Positions 46,898 to 56,024 of a stretch of DNA of 64,000 nucleotides are shown here, piece after piece. The stretch is from Siphonodentalium dalli (lineage: Eukaryota; Mollusca; Scaphopoda; Gadilida; Siphonodentaliidae). The notes under the pieces are model-generated. The model was not told where the DNA came from. It did no database searches and saw only the letters and a list, made by a program, of their open reading frames with translations. Every line of letters begins with the position of its first letter. The first letter of the stretch is position 1. The stretch is from the NCBI GenBank assembly GCA_032622095.1, contig CP136066.1, positions 4,119,784 to 4,183,783 on the forward strand, given 5' to 3'. The position numbers were made by a program, and so were the translations under genes.

Positions 46898-48208
46898 CTC
46901 ATTCAGTGCCGGCGACGTCTATGACGTATATATACGTCACCCGAATGGAGCCATCGATGTGCCGGCGACGTATATATCTCGTGTGTATATCAGAACATCT
47001 CGTTTAAAACATGCTCTACTGGGCGAAAAACCCACAATTTCAATATTGGTATACATGCTTAAAACACTGCGGAATACAAGTCACATCTTGTGAGAATTTT
47101 ATTGGGAGTGGCGGCGGGGGCGGTGTCGGAGGGTCTGTTTATACGCGCATGCACAGATTCAACTTATAAAGCATGGGGTAGCCGAAGATATCCACGCTCA
47201 AACGACGCATCGGGCACCTCCGTGCGTTGAGGCATTCAGTATATAGAGCCGTCTGAATATAGGTGGTGACAAATGGTGTGTTTTGTGAGCGTGACTAAAG
47301 TATTGCAGAGTTCAAACACTCTATACAGAGTCTATATCTGTTCAGTGGGGACCCATTTTGATTGGGTAAATGGCGATAACTATCAAGTCGGGAATACCCT
47401 GATTCATCGTACACTTGATTTAATGCCAAACGATGGATGAACGCTGATTTTGACAACGTGCATATTACGTCAATCAAACTTAAGGGGTTCGCCAAATTAC
47501 AATGATAAATTACTATAGAAAACGTTGCCAATAGATTGCTCTTACGTGTTTTAAGATGTCGAACTGAAATGTGGTAGTGATGGGTTTTTCGATGCGGTGC
47601 ATTCGACAGAATTGTCACCGGGTTACTCTGATGGCCCAACTTTGTCATTGACGCCGTACATGTAGCCTCCTGTACCACACGAACGGGAGATGTACGCCGC
47701 TCAGCGATAGTACGATTGATGTAGGCACATACTACGGAAACAATTGATTTTCAAATTGTTTTCAGTTTTGTCATCTGCTTTTCTAATATCTCGGTTATTG
47801 TAAACGTCACCCCATTTAGATAATTCGGTATGTCTCACTTATCACCCCAACTCCGATCCTTGTATTAACATAATGCTATGTTATTCTACCAGCAAAATTA
47901 ATATCTAAAACTGCTCTCAACCCACGATATATTAGTTGGATGGCCACATAAAACAACACATTTGTAATTTCACGCAATCGGTGTTAATTTGAAGTACTCG
48001 TCGCAATGGCAACATAAAAATTTGAGGCTGTGATGACCCTGAAGTACCGGAATTGGACTCAAAGAACATCGTGAGTAGCTGTAATTTATATTCTTTCCAA
48101 TATCGAATAATCAAACTAAATATCCAGTTAGTGTAAATGATGGAGTTTCCTCCGGGAAACCTGGCAGACATATATCTGTTTTCCTCATGTAATCTGACAC
48201 TGAATGAG
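46898..48208. mobile_element. TTAA-flanked element, 1.3 kb
   Basis: Termini ctcattcagtg and the inverse cactgaatgag (11 of 11), flanked by TTAA. Left subterminal gccggcgacgt(c/a)tat repeats occur twice (46908, 46962). Fits piggyBac-like or Kolobok-like non-autonomous elements. No transposase frame; the 127-codon minus frame at 47295-47678 shows no motif. Confidence 0.8.
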
Positions 48209-48212
48209 TTAA

Positions 48213-49170
48213 TAGTCAAACATTGTTTAACTCAAATAAAACTTTTCATTGTTCTGTCAACTACTTCTTAAAGCCACATGGCGGTTTGCGCTCCAAAATA
48301 CACATAATATTATTAGCCTTTGAATCGTTTTTAGTATCGAAATATGTCGATACCTATCTGTACTACCTTTCTACGAGCTTTATGTAACCCAAAAAGACGC
48401 ATTGGAGTAATACAAATTACAACTGTGAATACGGTGTTTGGGTCCCAAACGCAAAACAGCCACTTGCACGACATGGAACAGAAAATAGCGTTCCGTAGTA
48501 GTCTATTCCCGATATGGTAGCAATAAAGAGCGTGTATCTGACTTCTGGCGAAAAGTTGAAAACGGCTGAAAAATGGCTGTGACTTTGGCAAGTATTTTTC
48601 AGAGCATATGAAATCGGTATATCAATCGTTCCTTTATGTGTCGACCTATCGTGTCCGTCGCACCACATTACGTAGAACAAATGTGGAGGTTCGAATGAGC
48701 CATGTCCGTTTAACCCTAAGAGTACAGAAAGCAAGGCAATGTGTCCCATTATGTCCAGTGGTGAATGTCAAGTTGGTCGTGTACGTGAACAATGAATAGT
48801 CCAGAGGTTTTATAATTTTATGTTTCAACAACGAAAGAATCGATTGCACACTGAATTAAATCCGCTAACTGTGTGACAACTCACACCCATTCTGGTTAGT
48901 GTCACAAGTGTATTAATTGTATTGCGGACCTTACAACCTCGTTTACCAGAACATTGGACACTACGCTATAACTTGGGAGACGAAATTTGGCGATAGTATC
49001 AAAACTATGTGTAGAAACTCTAATGGCAGATCACCACTTGGTGCTTCTGGTTCGTATGCCTTTAATATATGCGAGGGAGACGTATGAAATCTATATCATA
49101 TATATATTATATGTGTGTATGTTCGTTACGCCGTGAGAGATGCAGTGCGACTTCACAATGACTTCCACAC
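48213..49170 (+). pseudogene. Possible decayed exons of an unknown Cys-containing protein
   Basis: Two plus-strand frames look coding. 48676-48795 begins right after a cgtag that could be a splice acceptor and reads NKCGGSNEPCPFNPK ... GECQVGRVREQ with four Cys. 48923-49087 reads CGPYNLVYQNIGHYAITWE ... YAFNICEGDV. An upstream piece near 48410-48480 reads NYNCEYGVWVPNAK. I do not recognise the family, intact splice sites are not proven, and the longer minus-strand frames overlap. Low confidence. Confidence 0.22.
49167..49170 (+). repeat. 4 bp target-site duplication, left (acac)
   Basis: Matches 54918-54921 at the other side of the LTR element. Confidence 0.75.
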
Positions 49171-49920
49171 TGTGCCAATACGGGTACATATAACTCTTAA
49201 GGCTATCAGAACGGTTTGATTATTTATATATAACAAAGTCAATAATGTTCAATCATCGGTATCTGAGTTTCTCTTCCTGTCGTCTGCTTGGGTTGAGATC
49301 TTCTTCCGTCTTCATAGGTTGGATGTATCTGCTTGTCTTCTACTCGGTTGAGTTCCGGTTGAGTTTATCTTCCTGTCGTCTCATGTTCTTCTTCCGCCGG
49401 CGCATCAGTGAGATGTTGTTAGGATCACAAGATCATCGTGTTTACCTTGTATCTTCATCCATCCTTCTAGCTGCTTTTCTCTGGCGTCCGAGAATTCGTT
49501 GTTACTATCGGGTAGCTGGTTAGAACTGTCTTCTCATGTCGGCTTCTTCTTCCTAAAATACCCAGTGTCTGCTAATGACGGCCATGTGTATTTTCACGGC
49601 GCGTCGGTTCATCGTACTTAGGGTAATTGAGTTATCGTCATCTCCCCATGGGTCCTATTAACTCTCCTGGTTTTCAGTAGCTTTCTAGGCGATACATCTG
49701 GTCTTGCTAATCCTCAAGACCGTGTTCTGTTTACTCCACAAATCATTTCCCTATGTTATTGCATGGACGCTCGCTAATTCGATTTGGTGCTCAGTACTTT
49801 TGTGATCTAGATGTGGTCAACAGCGACGCTGATATGTGTGGTAATCGAGCGCCCCTCTGACAGAGATTTCCTATCTTCTTCCCGGGTTGAAAGTTATGTC
49901 CCTGTGGTTGTCTTGGCACA
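49171..49920 (-). repeat. 3' LTR (750 bp)
   Basis: Begins tgtgccaata and ends tcttggcaca, an 8 bp perfect terminal inverted repeat. It differs from the other LTR at offsets 95 and 125 (a here, g there). Confidence 0.96.
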
Positions 49921-49940
49921 CTACTCCTTCACTTTTTCGA
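49921..49940 (-). promoter_or_regulatory. Polypurine tract
   Basis: On the minus strand gaaaaagtgaaggagtag lies immediately upstream of the 3' LTR, where plus-strand DNA synthesis would be primed. Confidence 0.8.
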
Positions 49941-50724
49941 TTTAAAGTTGATCTTGAAATCGCAAGTCCAATTCGTCGCTGCGCAGCAGGTCGATGATTC
50001 GTCGAAGTGTTTCGCAACAGCGGCATCGGCGATGGATAGCTGGTTCGATGTCGGTCGTCTCCGTGTAGATCGGGTCGTCTGGGCGTCTCTCAGACAACTC
50101 CGACCCACTGGCTGTGACTCTTTCGGTGTAAAACTATGATTGAAATTTCATGGCGTCGTCATTTTCGTCATCATCGGACGTCGAGGTATTTTCGTCCTCA
50201 ATGTCCGAGTATGGGGTAGGTTCTGACAACTGGTCGACCCTTGTTCCACCGCCATGGTCAGCCTGTAATACTCAAACGGATATTTGTGTGAGGTTTGAGA
50301 ACAAATGACACAGTCAGAATACACAATGGTTAATTTTCCAATTTATCGGTATCGCTTGAGGGTCGTCAGATCGGCCCAATACGAAAATGGAATTTACAAC
50401 TAATTATATAGATGGATTTGTTGACGAACAGTTTAAACACCAGATAAGTCGGGGTGATTGATTTCAATTATCAAAACGTATGACTGAATGTCGGGATTTA
50501 TAGTCCCTATTCAACGCTTGCTATAATCATTCTGATGATTATACAACTATAATACCCTGGACATCGTTATGCAACAATTAATATTTGAAATATATGAAAT
50601 GCATAAATGTCTATATACATGCAAATGATTCTGATATCCGCGCAACAATAATTACGGAGGAAATTCGGAATACATTAATATACGATACATAATTAATACT
50701 AATCCAAATCCGCCACAGATGTGG
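49941..50724 (-). other. 3' internal region of the LTR element with shared coding module
   Basis: On the minus strand, 50118-50066 reads VTASGSELSERRPDD, matching VTAGRSELSERRSDD of the unknown ORF at 27620-28468. The frame runs to a stop near 49942, without an ATG. The rest is non-coding as far as I see. Confidence 0.6.
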
Positions 50725-51015
50725 TCAGCCTCTGACGGCTATAATTGGATATACATGTAGGCGTTCCTGAGTGTTGTCCCGGAATAGCGCAGACGGCTTT
50801 GGTGCATCCGTCTCCATTGCTTCGTCGATGGGTTCTTTGAACACGGCATTCAGGATATCCTCAGGTCGCTGGTCTAACTGCTTACTATACATAATGGCTA
50901 ACCTTGGCAACTGATGTTTAACAAATTTCCACCAGAATCGGTGGGTCAAGATAATGAAAATTACTACTGTAACTACGTTACTAGGGCAAAATACCACCCT
51001 GGCCATCTCTACCAT
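50725..51015 (-). CDS. Small ORF with one membrane segment (96 aa), unknown
   Basis: ATG to stop between pol and the 3' LTR. Residues 14-30 (VVTVVIFIILTHRFWW) are a likely membrane segment, followed by a charged tail with ETDAPKPSALF. Position would suit an env-like remnant, but no fusion peptide, Cys motif or signal peptide is visible, so this is speculation. Confidence 0.35.
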   Translation of the reverse strand: MVEMARVVFCPSNVVTVVIFIILTHRFWWKFVKHQLPRLAIMYSKQLDQRPEDILNAVFKEPIDEAMETDAPKPSALFRDNTQERLHVYPIIAVRG

Positions 51016-51359
51016 TCATTGGGGTAATACTTTTTCGTTCACTAAGTCAGTCGTGAGCATATTTTCGATCGTGTTTATTTGAGCGGGGTGCGCTCAAACG
51101 TAGTAACCCTAAGGGTGGCGGCGTGCACGTTATCTCTCGGTGCGCGATTGCAAAGTTCAAAGCTTTATTTATTAAATCGTCATGCGCACGTGCCGGGTTT
51201 CATGGGGCGCGCGACCTGTCATTGATCCGAACATGACTATTTATTCGCGATTCGGTCAGGGGCGTTGGGCTAACTATTTTCAACATTTACGAAGCCAGGT
51301 TAGGTTTGCCAATAAGCCAGTTAAGGGTAGGGTCGCATTCTTCTGTAATGGACCCCAGG
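51016..51359. other. Internal region between pol and the small ORF
   Basis: No open frame with recognised motifs on the element's strand. Confidence 0.5.
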
Positions 51360-52946
51360 TCACTGTTTCGAGCACTCTATTAGTATTGCTGATAGCACGG
51401 CTTTAAACAACGGTTTATCTATTAAGTTGCTGCTCGCTCCATTCATGAGCTGCTTACACTTGCGAGGGGCCGGTACGGGCCTACATTCACGAGGGTTTTG
51501 TTCAATGGCGGCCACTTCCATTAACTCATCCTCTGAGCTGTCATCACTCGTAACCATCTTTGTTACTTTGCGCCCGTGTCGACGAGGCTCTGGAGCGCGT
51601 CGTGCCTTGGCACTCGGGTCTGGTCTCTCGTCCATGGACGAGTCAGGGTTTTGTAGCGGCTCTGAGCGCGCGAGTCGCGTCTTTCTACGCTGTAAGCGCA
51701 TCTTAAGCTCGCTTAAAGGGACATCTTCGTCATCGGAGTCCGAACATTGTCTCCGATATCGAGCGATTACATCATCTGGTAATGGTTCTGTTTCATCGCC
51801 GGAAGACCCACCCACAGGGTTAGGGGCAGGAACGTCGCTATCTTCGTCTTCGGGGGGAACAACATACGTTTGAGCACGCTTGTTGTTGTCAGTTTTGGGG
51901 ATTTCCCATTCCAGGTTGGCTTTGCGCATATGTTCAGCATGGGATTGTGTGACTTTCCCAGTTAATTGATTCCTTAACTCGAAAGTAACGGGCGTTATTT
52001 GCTTGGTTATGCGGAAGTAGGGTTTCCATTTGCTTTCAAGTTTGCTTTTTCGTAAATGATTCTTCACATAGACGGCCTCGCCAATCTCGAATTTGGTGTC
52101 TGTGGCCTTTTTGTTAAATTTCGCTGCTTGTTGGCGTTTCGCCTGTTTCACGTGTTTGTGTACCATCATAAATGATTTAGGCTGTTGCTGTAATGTTATT
52201 TGACAATAACCTTTCCCAGCACGATTGCGTCTTCGTCCATACGTGACTGATTTTCCAACTACACTGCCGCGCCGTAGATAAACGGTTTTATTAGTGTTGT
52301 TCACAAGTAGCAATGGGACTTGATGTCTTTTACCTAGTTCCGAAATCGAATTCCTTACCTCCAAACCGGGTTTTGATGCTAGGTAACCTTTCTTGATTTG
52401 GGCCACCTCTACTAATGTCGACTTGCGAAGAGAAGCTAAGTTTTTTGATTTTCCCATACATAAAGTTGATGTTTGAGGCTTTAAGCTAACCTTGCTGGTC
52501 AATCTCAGCAGGGAAGCTATGTGCGCGTCCGATTCCAATGGGACGTACACGTCACTGACCTTGAGGCATCCCAGATCATAATATAGTCTGACCCCCCGAG
52601 AGGTCAACCAATCCCTCCCCAAGATCATATTCCGGGTCATATCATTCGCCACATAAAATTTATGGGTTAATTTTAGTTTCGCCATTCTGAAGGTCAGTTC
52701 CACGCTACCAAGTACGCCCAGTGACTTCCCATTCACGGAGCTAAGGTTGATGTGTTCCCTAGTTAGTTTCGGTCGGAACTGTAATGCGTCATAGACGCGT
52801 TTGTGAATCAATGATACTTCCGCTCCACTATCCACTAATGAGCGATATTTATTTTTACCTATTCTAACTAAACAGGAGCTGGGGTTCCCTACAATATTTA
52901 TGTTATATTTCCTCCCATTTGTGGCCTCAATGAGAGGATTCCTTAG
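51360..52946 (-). CDS. pol: pol remnant: protease fused to integrase C-terminus (528 aa)
   Basis: Entered by -1 frameshift from gag at 52946-52952. Residue 38 onward is VDSGAEVSLI, the aspartic protease active site, and ILGRDW follows about 70 residues later. The segment after it (PLESDAHIAS ... KKGYLASKPGLEV ... LLLVNNTNKTVYLRRG) is the usual post-protease region before RT. Then, near 52160-52220, the frame passes directly into KQAKRQQAAKFNKKA, FEIGEAVYVKNHLRKSKL, ESKWKPYFRI and HAEHMRKANL, an integrase GPY/F-like C-terminus. RT, RNase H and integrase catalytic domains are missing, yet the frame stays open. A tail of about 180 residues, acidic then basic, is rich in S, D, P and R. The ATG-less start is normal for a frameshifted pol. 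Confidence 0.9.
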   Translation of the reverse strand, partial: LRNPLIEATNGRKYNINIVGNPSSCLVRIGKNKYRSLVDSGAEVSLIHKRVYDALQFRPKLTREHINLSSVNGKSLGVLGSVELTFRMAKLKLTHKFYVANDMTRNMILGRDWLTSRGVRLYYDLGCLKVSDVYVPLESDAHIASLLRLTSKVSLKPQTSTLCMGKSKNLASLRKSTLVEVAQIKKGYLASKPGLEVRNSISELGKRHQVPLLLVNNTNKTVYLRRGSVVGKSVTYGRRRNRAGKGYCQITLQQQPKSFMMVHKHVKQAKRQQAAKFNKKATDTKFEIGEAVYVKNHLRKSKLESKWKPYFRITKQITPVTFELRNQLTGKVTQSHAEHMRKANLEWEIPKTDNNKRAQTYVVPPEDEDSDVPAPNPVGGSSGDETEPLPDDVIARYRRQCSDSDDEDVPLSELKMRLQRRKTRLARSEPLQNPDSSMDERPDPSAKARRAPEPRRHGRKVTKMVTSDDSSEDELMEVAAIEQNPRECRPVPAPRKCKQLMNGASSNLIDKPLFKAVLSAILIECSKQ

Positions 52947-54031
52947 TTTTTTGCATATGTGGGCGGGGTCATCATTCGTGGCGGTTCGTTTAATGTCGGA
53001 TATCTCCGGCTGTGTCGCGGTGTATCATGGGATATGTCACGTGATCGGTTCGGCTGATCTCGGCGGATTCCCCTAGGTGGCGTTACCGGCGCGTTCCATT
53101 GATTTTGCTTCGAACCTCCGGATTTGGAGGGGCAATTTCTAGCTAAGTGGTTACCTTCGCAAACCCAGCAAGATACGTGCCTCCGGTTTTCGGTCTTAAA
53201 GGGGCAGTCGCGAGCGAAATGATCACCTTGACACGTCCAACATTCGACCGTTCGTGGTTTAACCACCGCATCGACATGCACCTGTCTCGGGCGTGATCTG
53301 TGTTCTCGGGTCGTGTGATTATCGCTTGCGCACACATCGCAGGTTGTTCTCGCGCGTTTGTTTCTGAAACTATCGATTTCCATTGCTTCCGGTTCGTTTT
53401 CGTTGTAATTTTCGCGGCCCGTTCGTAGGTTGAATACCCGTCGGATCCCCATTTCCCGCATGGCGATGTCGGCTGCCAATTTTAGTGTCTTCGGCGCATC
53501 CCTGATCAACTTCATTTTCAAACTGTCGCTTCTTAAAGCGTCAATATAAAATCCTACGAGTTGGCCTTCAACCGCGTTAATCCCGCCGGGCTGCTCTCGG
53601 TATGCCACAATCGCGATCTCCAAAATCCGTTCGGCAAGCACATGTAAATTTTCGTTTTGTTTTTGCTTGATTTTTCTTAGCATCGAAAAGGCGAATTGAA
53701 TGTCATTTATCTCGGCAAATCGACTAGATAATTCAGTTTTTGTGTCTTGCCACGTGGCGTTAGGATTCGTGGCCAAATATCTTTGTAAAAAATCTGATAC
53801 GGGGCCCGTCGCGCTCTGAAATGCCATATAGGGCTTCTTTGCTTCGTTAGCGCCGGTTAGGATCGCGCATTTTTCTATCGACTTGACCCACCCGTGGTAT
53901 TTCGTGGGGTCCCCGTCAAATGACGTCACTACCTGTGTCACCGTAGTCATGGCCATTGCAGCAATTTGAGAATTGATAGATTCTGTTAATGGGGCGAGAA
54001 CACCAGCTGATTGTTGTTGTTGGGTAGCCAT
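52943..54031 (-). CDS. gag: Gag polyprotein (362 aa)
   Basis: ATG 54031 (MATQQQQSAG) is preferred; the frame is open a few codons further but without ATG. A retrotransposon gag capsid region spans about 35-200 (SFDGDPTKYHGWVKSIEKC, then ELSSRFAEIND and LVGFYIDALRSDSLK). Two zinc knuckles of the spacing C-x2-C-x3-H-x4-C lie at about 264-276 (CWTCQGDHFARDC) and 288-300 (CWVCEGNHLARNC); the usual spacing is x4 before His, so these are one residue shorter. A preceding CDVCASDNH may be a third, imperfect one. The basic, Pro-rich C-terminus ends at a TAA that overlaps the frameshift site. Gag forms the particle and packages RNA. Confidence 0.93.
   Translation of the reverse strand: MATQQQQSAGVLAPLTESINSQIAAMAMTTVTQVVTSFDGDPTKYHGWVKSIEKCAILTGANEAKKPYMAFQSATGPVSDFLQRYLATNPNATWQDTKTELSSRFAEINDIQFAFSMLRKIKQKQNENLHVLAERILEIAIVAYREQPGGINAVEGQLVGFYIDALRSDSLKMKLIRDAPKTLKLAADIAMREMGIRRVFNLRTGRENYNENEPEAMEIDSFRNKRARTTCDVCASDNHTTREHRSRPRQVHVDAVVKPRTVECWTCQGDHFARDCPFKTENRRHVSCWVCEGNHLARNCPSKSGGSKQNQWNAPVTPPRGIRRDQPNRSRDISHDTPRHSRRYPTLNEPPRMMTPPTYAKN
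52946..52952 (-). promoter_or_regulatory. -1 frameshift slippery heptamer A_AAA_AAC
   Basis: In the gag frame the codons are GCA AAA AAC TAA. A AAA AAC is a canonical -1 slippery heptamer, placed directly before the gag stop. After slippage the next codon is CTA and the frame is open through the protease. A downstream pseudoknot or stem was not modelled. Confidence 0.88.
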
Positions 54032-54135
54032 TATGATAATAAACAATTAGACTCACGTTTTGCGAATTTTCCCACACTGTTTCTGTTCACACTGTTCCTC
54101 TTCTGGCTTCACGTTGTGTCTATGATTAGCGTTCA

Positions 54136-54156
54136 GATCCTGGCTCGAAGGCACCA
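54136..54156 (-). promoter_or_regulatory. Primer-binding site candidate (tRNA-Tyr-like)
   Basis: On the minus strand tggtgccttcgagccagga begins 11 nt inside the 5' LTR. Its complement, ctggctcgaaggcacca, resembles the 3' end of eukaryotic tRNA-Tyr (ctcgaaggacca) with one extra base. The match to another tRNA cannot be excluded without a tRNA set. Confidence 0.6.
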
Positions 54157-54167
54157 GTTAAGAGATA

Positions 54168-54917
54168 TGTGCCAATACGGGTACATATAACTCTTAAGGC
54201 TATCAGAACGGTTTGATTATTTATATATAACAAAGTCAATAATGTTCAATCATCGGTATCTGGGTTTCTCTTCCTGTCGTCTGCTTGGGTTGGGATCTTC
54301 TTCCGTCTTCATAGGTTGGATGTATCTGCTTGTCTTCTACTCGGTTGAGTTCCGGTTGAGTTTATCTTCCTGTCGTCTCATGTTCTTCTTCCGCCGGCGC
54401 ATCAGTGAGATGTTGTTAGGATCACAAGATCATCGTGTTTACCTTGTATCTTCATCCATCCTTCTAGCTGCTTTTCTCTGGCGTCCGAGAATTCGTTGTT
54501 ACTATCGGGTAGCTGGTTAGAACTGTCTTCTCATGTCGGCTTCTTCTTCCTAAAATACCCAGTGTCTGCTAATGACGGCCATGTGTATTTTCACGGCGCG
54601 TCGGTTCATCGTACTTAGGGTAATTGAGTTATCGTCATCTCCCCATGGGTCCTATTAACTCTCCTGGTTTTCAGTAGCTTTCTAGGCGATACATCTGGTC
54701 TTGCTAATCCTCAAGACCGTGTTCTGTTTACTCCACAAATCATTTCCCTATGTTATTGCATGGACGCTCGCTAATTCGATTTGGTGCTCAGTACTTTTGT
54801 GATCTAGATGTGGTCAACAGCGACGCTGATATGTGTGGTAATCGAGCGCCCCTCTGACAGAGATTTCCTATCTTCTTCCCGGGTTGAAAGTTATGTCCCT
54901 GTGGTTGTCTTGGCACA
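54168..54917 (-). repeat. 5' LTR (750 bp)
   Basis: Same length and ends as 49171-49920, with two differences seen. Promoter elements were not resolved. Confidence 0.96.
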
Positions 54918-54921
54918 ACAC
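54918..54921 (+). repeat. 4 bp target-site duplication, right (acac)
   Basis: Pairs with 49167-49170. Confidence 0.75.
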
Positions 54922-55694
54922 TATGGTAGCTCAACATCGATTACGGCCCCCTTATTTGGCCATTGACTCGGGACAAACAGAGTATACATGAAGATGCCCT
55001 GTGTCTCGTGGACGACCTTCCACTATGTAATTTGAATGGAATCGTGTATTATAATAACTCTGATAGCAATAATGAAATTGCTATTTTCAAGGGAACAGCT
55101 GAGAAAAATGTGAGAAACTGTGACGTCTTAGTGAACCAATCGGCCAGACTGCCATTTGCAAAACGAATCTGTGGAAACTTATTTGCGGTAGCCAGTCGAA
55201 AACGGTTGCAATTTGCGCTATCATGCAGACAACATGATCAGACAATATCCTACATAGTTTCGCGATCGCCTCTTAATTTCATTCACTTTCGGCGACGTGC
55301 TCGGCTACCTCTTCGAAAGTAACTTTAATAGCTTTCTCAATCCAAAATGTGACTACTAATTTCACTAAAGCGGTCGAAAATGAGGTCATTCCCCACGAAT
55401 ACAGCTGACATTGTTTAAGCCATTAACAAATCGTATAGCACAATTTGCTAACTTAACCATACTCACGACCTTGATACAAATTAGAGAAATCTCATGCAAT
55501 CACTGGTACAGGAATGAGATAAATTAATCCCTGTTGCTATTAAAGAATTGATTCAGGTTGCCTTCGACAACCTATTTGTGGATAGCATTGGCATGTACTA
55601 TATCGTTAATGATGGCACATTGGTGGAGGAAACGTGTCGTTTGCTATTTTGTAATATTTGCAAACGAAAACGAGCATCGGGTAACAAAAGGAAG
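54922..55694. other. No recognised gene; 119-codon frame
   Basis: The plus-strand frame 54963-55322 (MTRDKQSIHEDALCLVDDLP) has reasonable composition and could be an exon or an old mobile-element piece, but no domain was recognised. Confidence 0.3.
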
Positions 55695-55698
55695 TTAA
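55695..55698 (+). repeat. TTAA target-site duplication, left
   Basis: Pairs with 55918-55921. Confidence 0.85.
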
Positions 55699-55917
55699 CC
55701 CTTTGAGTGCTAGGTCGATTTTTGTATCAACCCATATATACCCTGTGCCAATGCATTCTCTTATATATGCGAGTCGACCATAGGTCGCCTCGCATATATA
55801 AGAGAATGCATTGGCCTAACAATTTTTATTTTTTTATTTTTTTTTATTCTTATATTCTTTAACATACTTATTTTGTAGGTTTAGGGCCGATGAGATCGGC
55901 CCCTGGAACTCAAAGGG
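55699..55917. mobile_element. TTAA-type MITE, 219 bp, with one palindrome
   Basis: TIRs ccctttgagtgctagg and the inverse of cctggaactcaaaggg, flanked by TTAA. The 69 bp palindrome occupies 55747-55815. Confidence 0.88.
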
Positions 55918-55921
55918 TTAA

Positions 55922-56024
55922 ATCATAACTATAGTTCAGAAAAGGACGGGCAACAGCTATCTGTGATTCCGAGCGGGCACTGTTACCCGACTATCTCGAC
56001 ATGAACAAGGATCCGATATTTACC
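55922..56024 (+). repeat. Duplicated flank, copy 1 (about 105 bp)
   Basis: Same as 56457-56562 with about ten substitutions: atcataactata, ttcagaaaaggac, gtgattccgagcgggc, ttacccgactat, tcgacatga and caaggatccgat. Each copy directly follows the right TTAA of a different MITE. Confidence 0.9.

Larger units (their letters stand above)
49171..54917 (-). mobile_element. LTR retrotransposon (Ty3/gypsy-like), 5747 bp, internally deleted
   Basis: Two 750 bp LTRs, TG...CA ends, acac duplication, PBS, polypurine tract, gag with zinc knuckles, and a pol frame reduced to protease plus integrase C-terminus. RT, RNase H and the integrase core are absent. With two LTR differences the insertion is recent, so mobilisation in trans by an intact relative is likely. 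Ty3/gypsy affiliation is inferred from gag, protease style (VDSGAEVS, ILGRDW) and the GPY/F-like integrase end. Confidence 0.93.

Noticed and set aside
47295-47678. 127-codon frame in the TTAA element as a transposase
   Set aside because: No DDE/DDD pattern or zinc finger, and too short.
49245-49523. 92-codon frame inside each LTR
   Set aside because: It lies on the strand opposite to the element and is a pyrimidine-rich LTR shadow; the second copy only mirrors the first.
50725-51015. Calling the small membrane ORF an envelope protein
   Set aside because: Only one membrane segment is visible and none of the usual envelope hallmarks; position alone is not enough.
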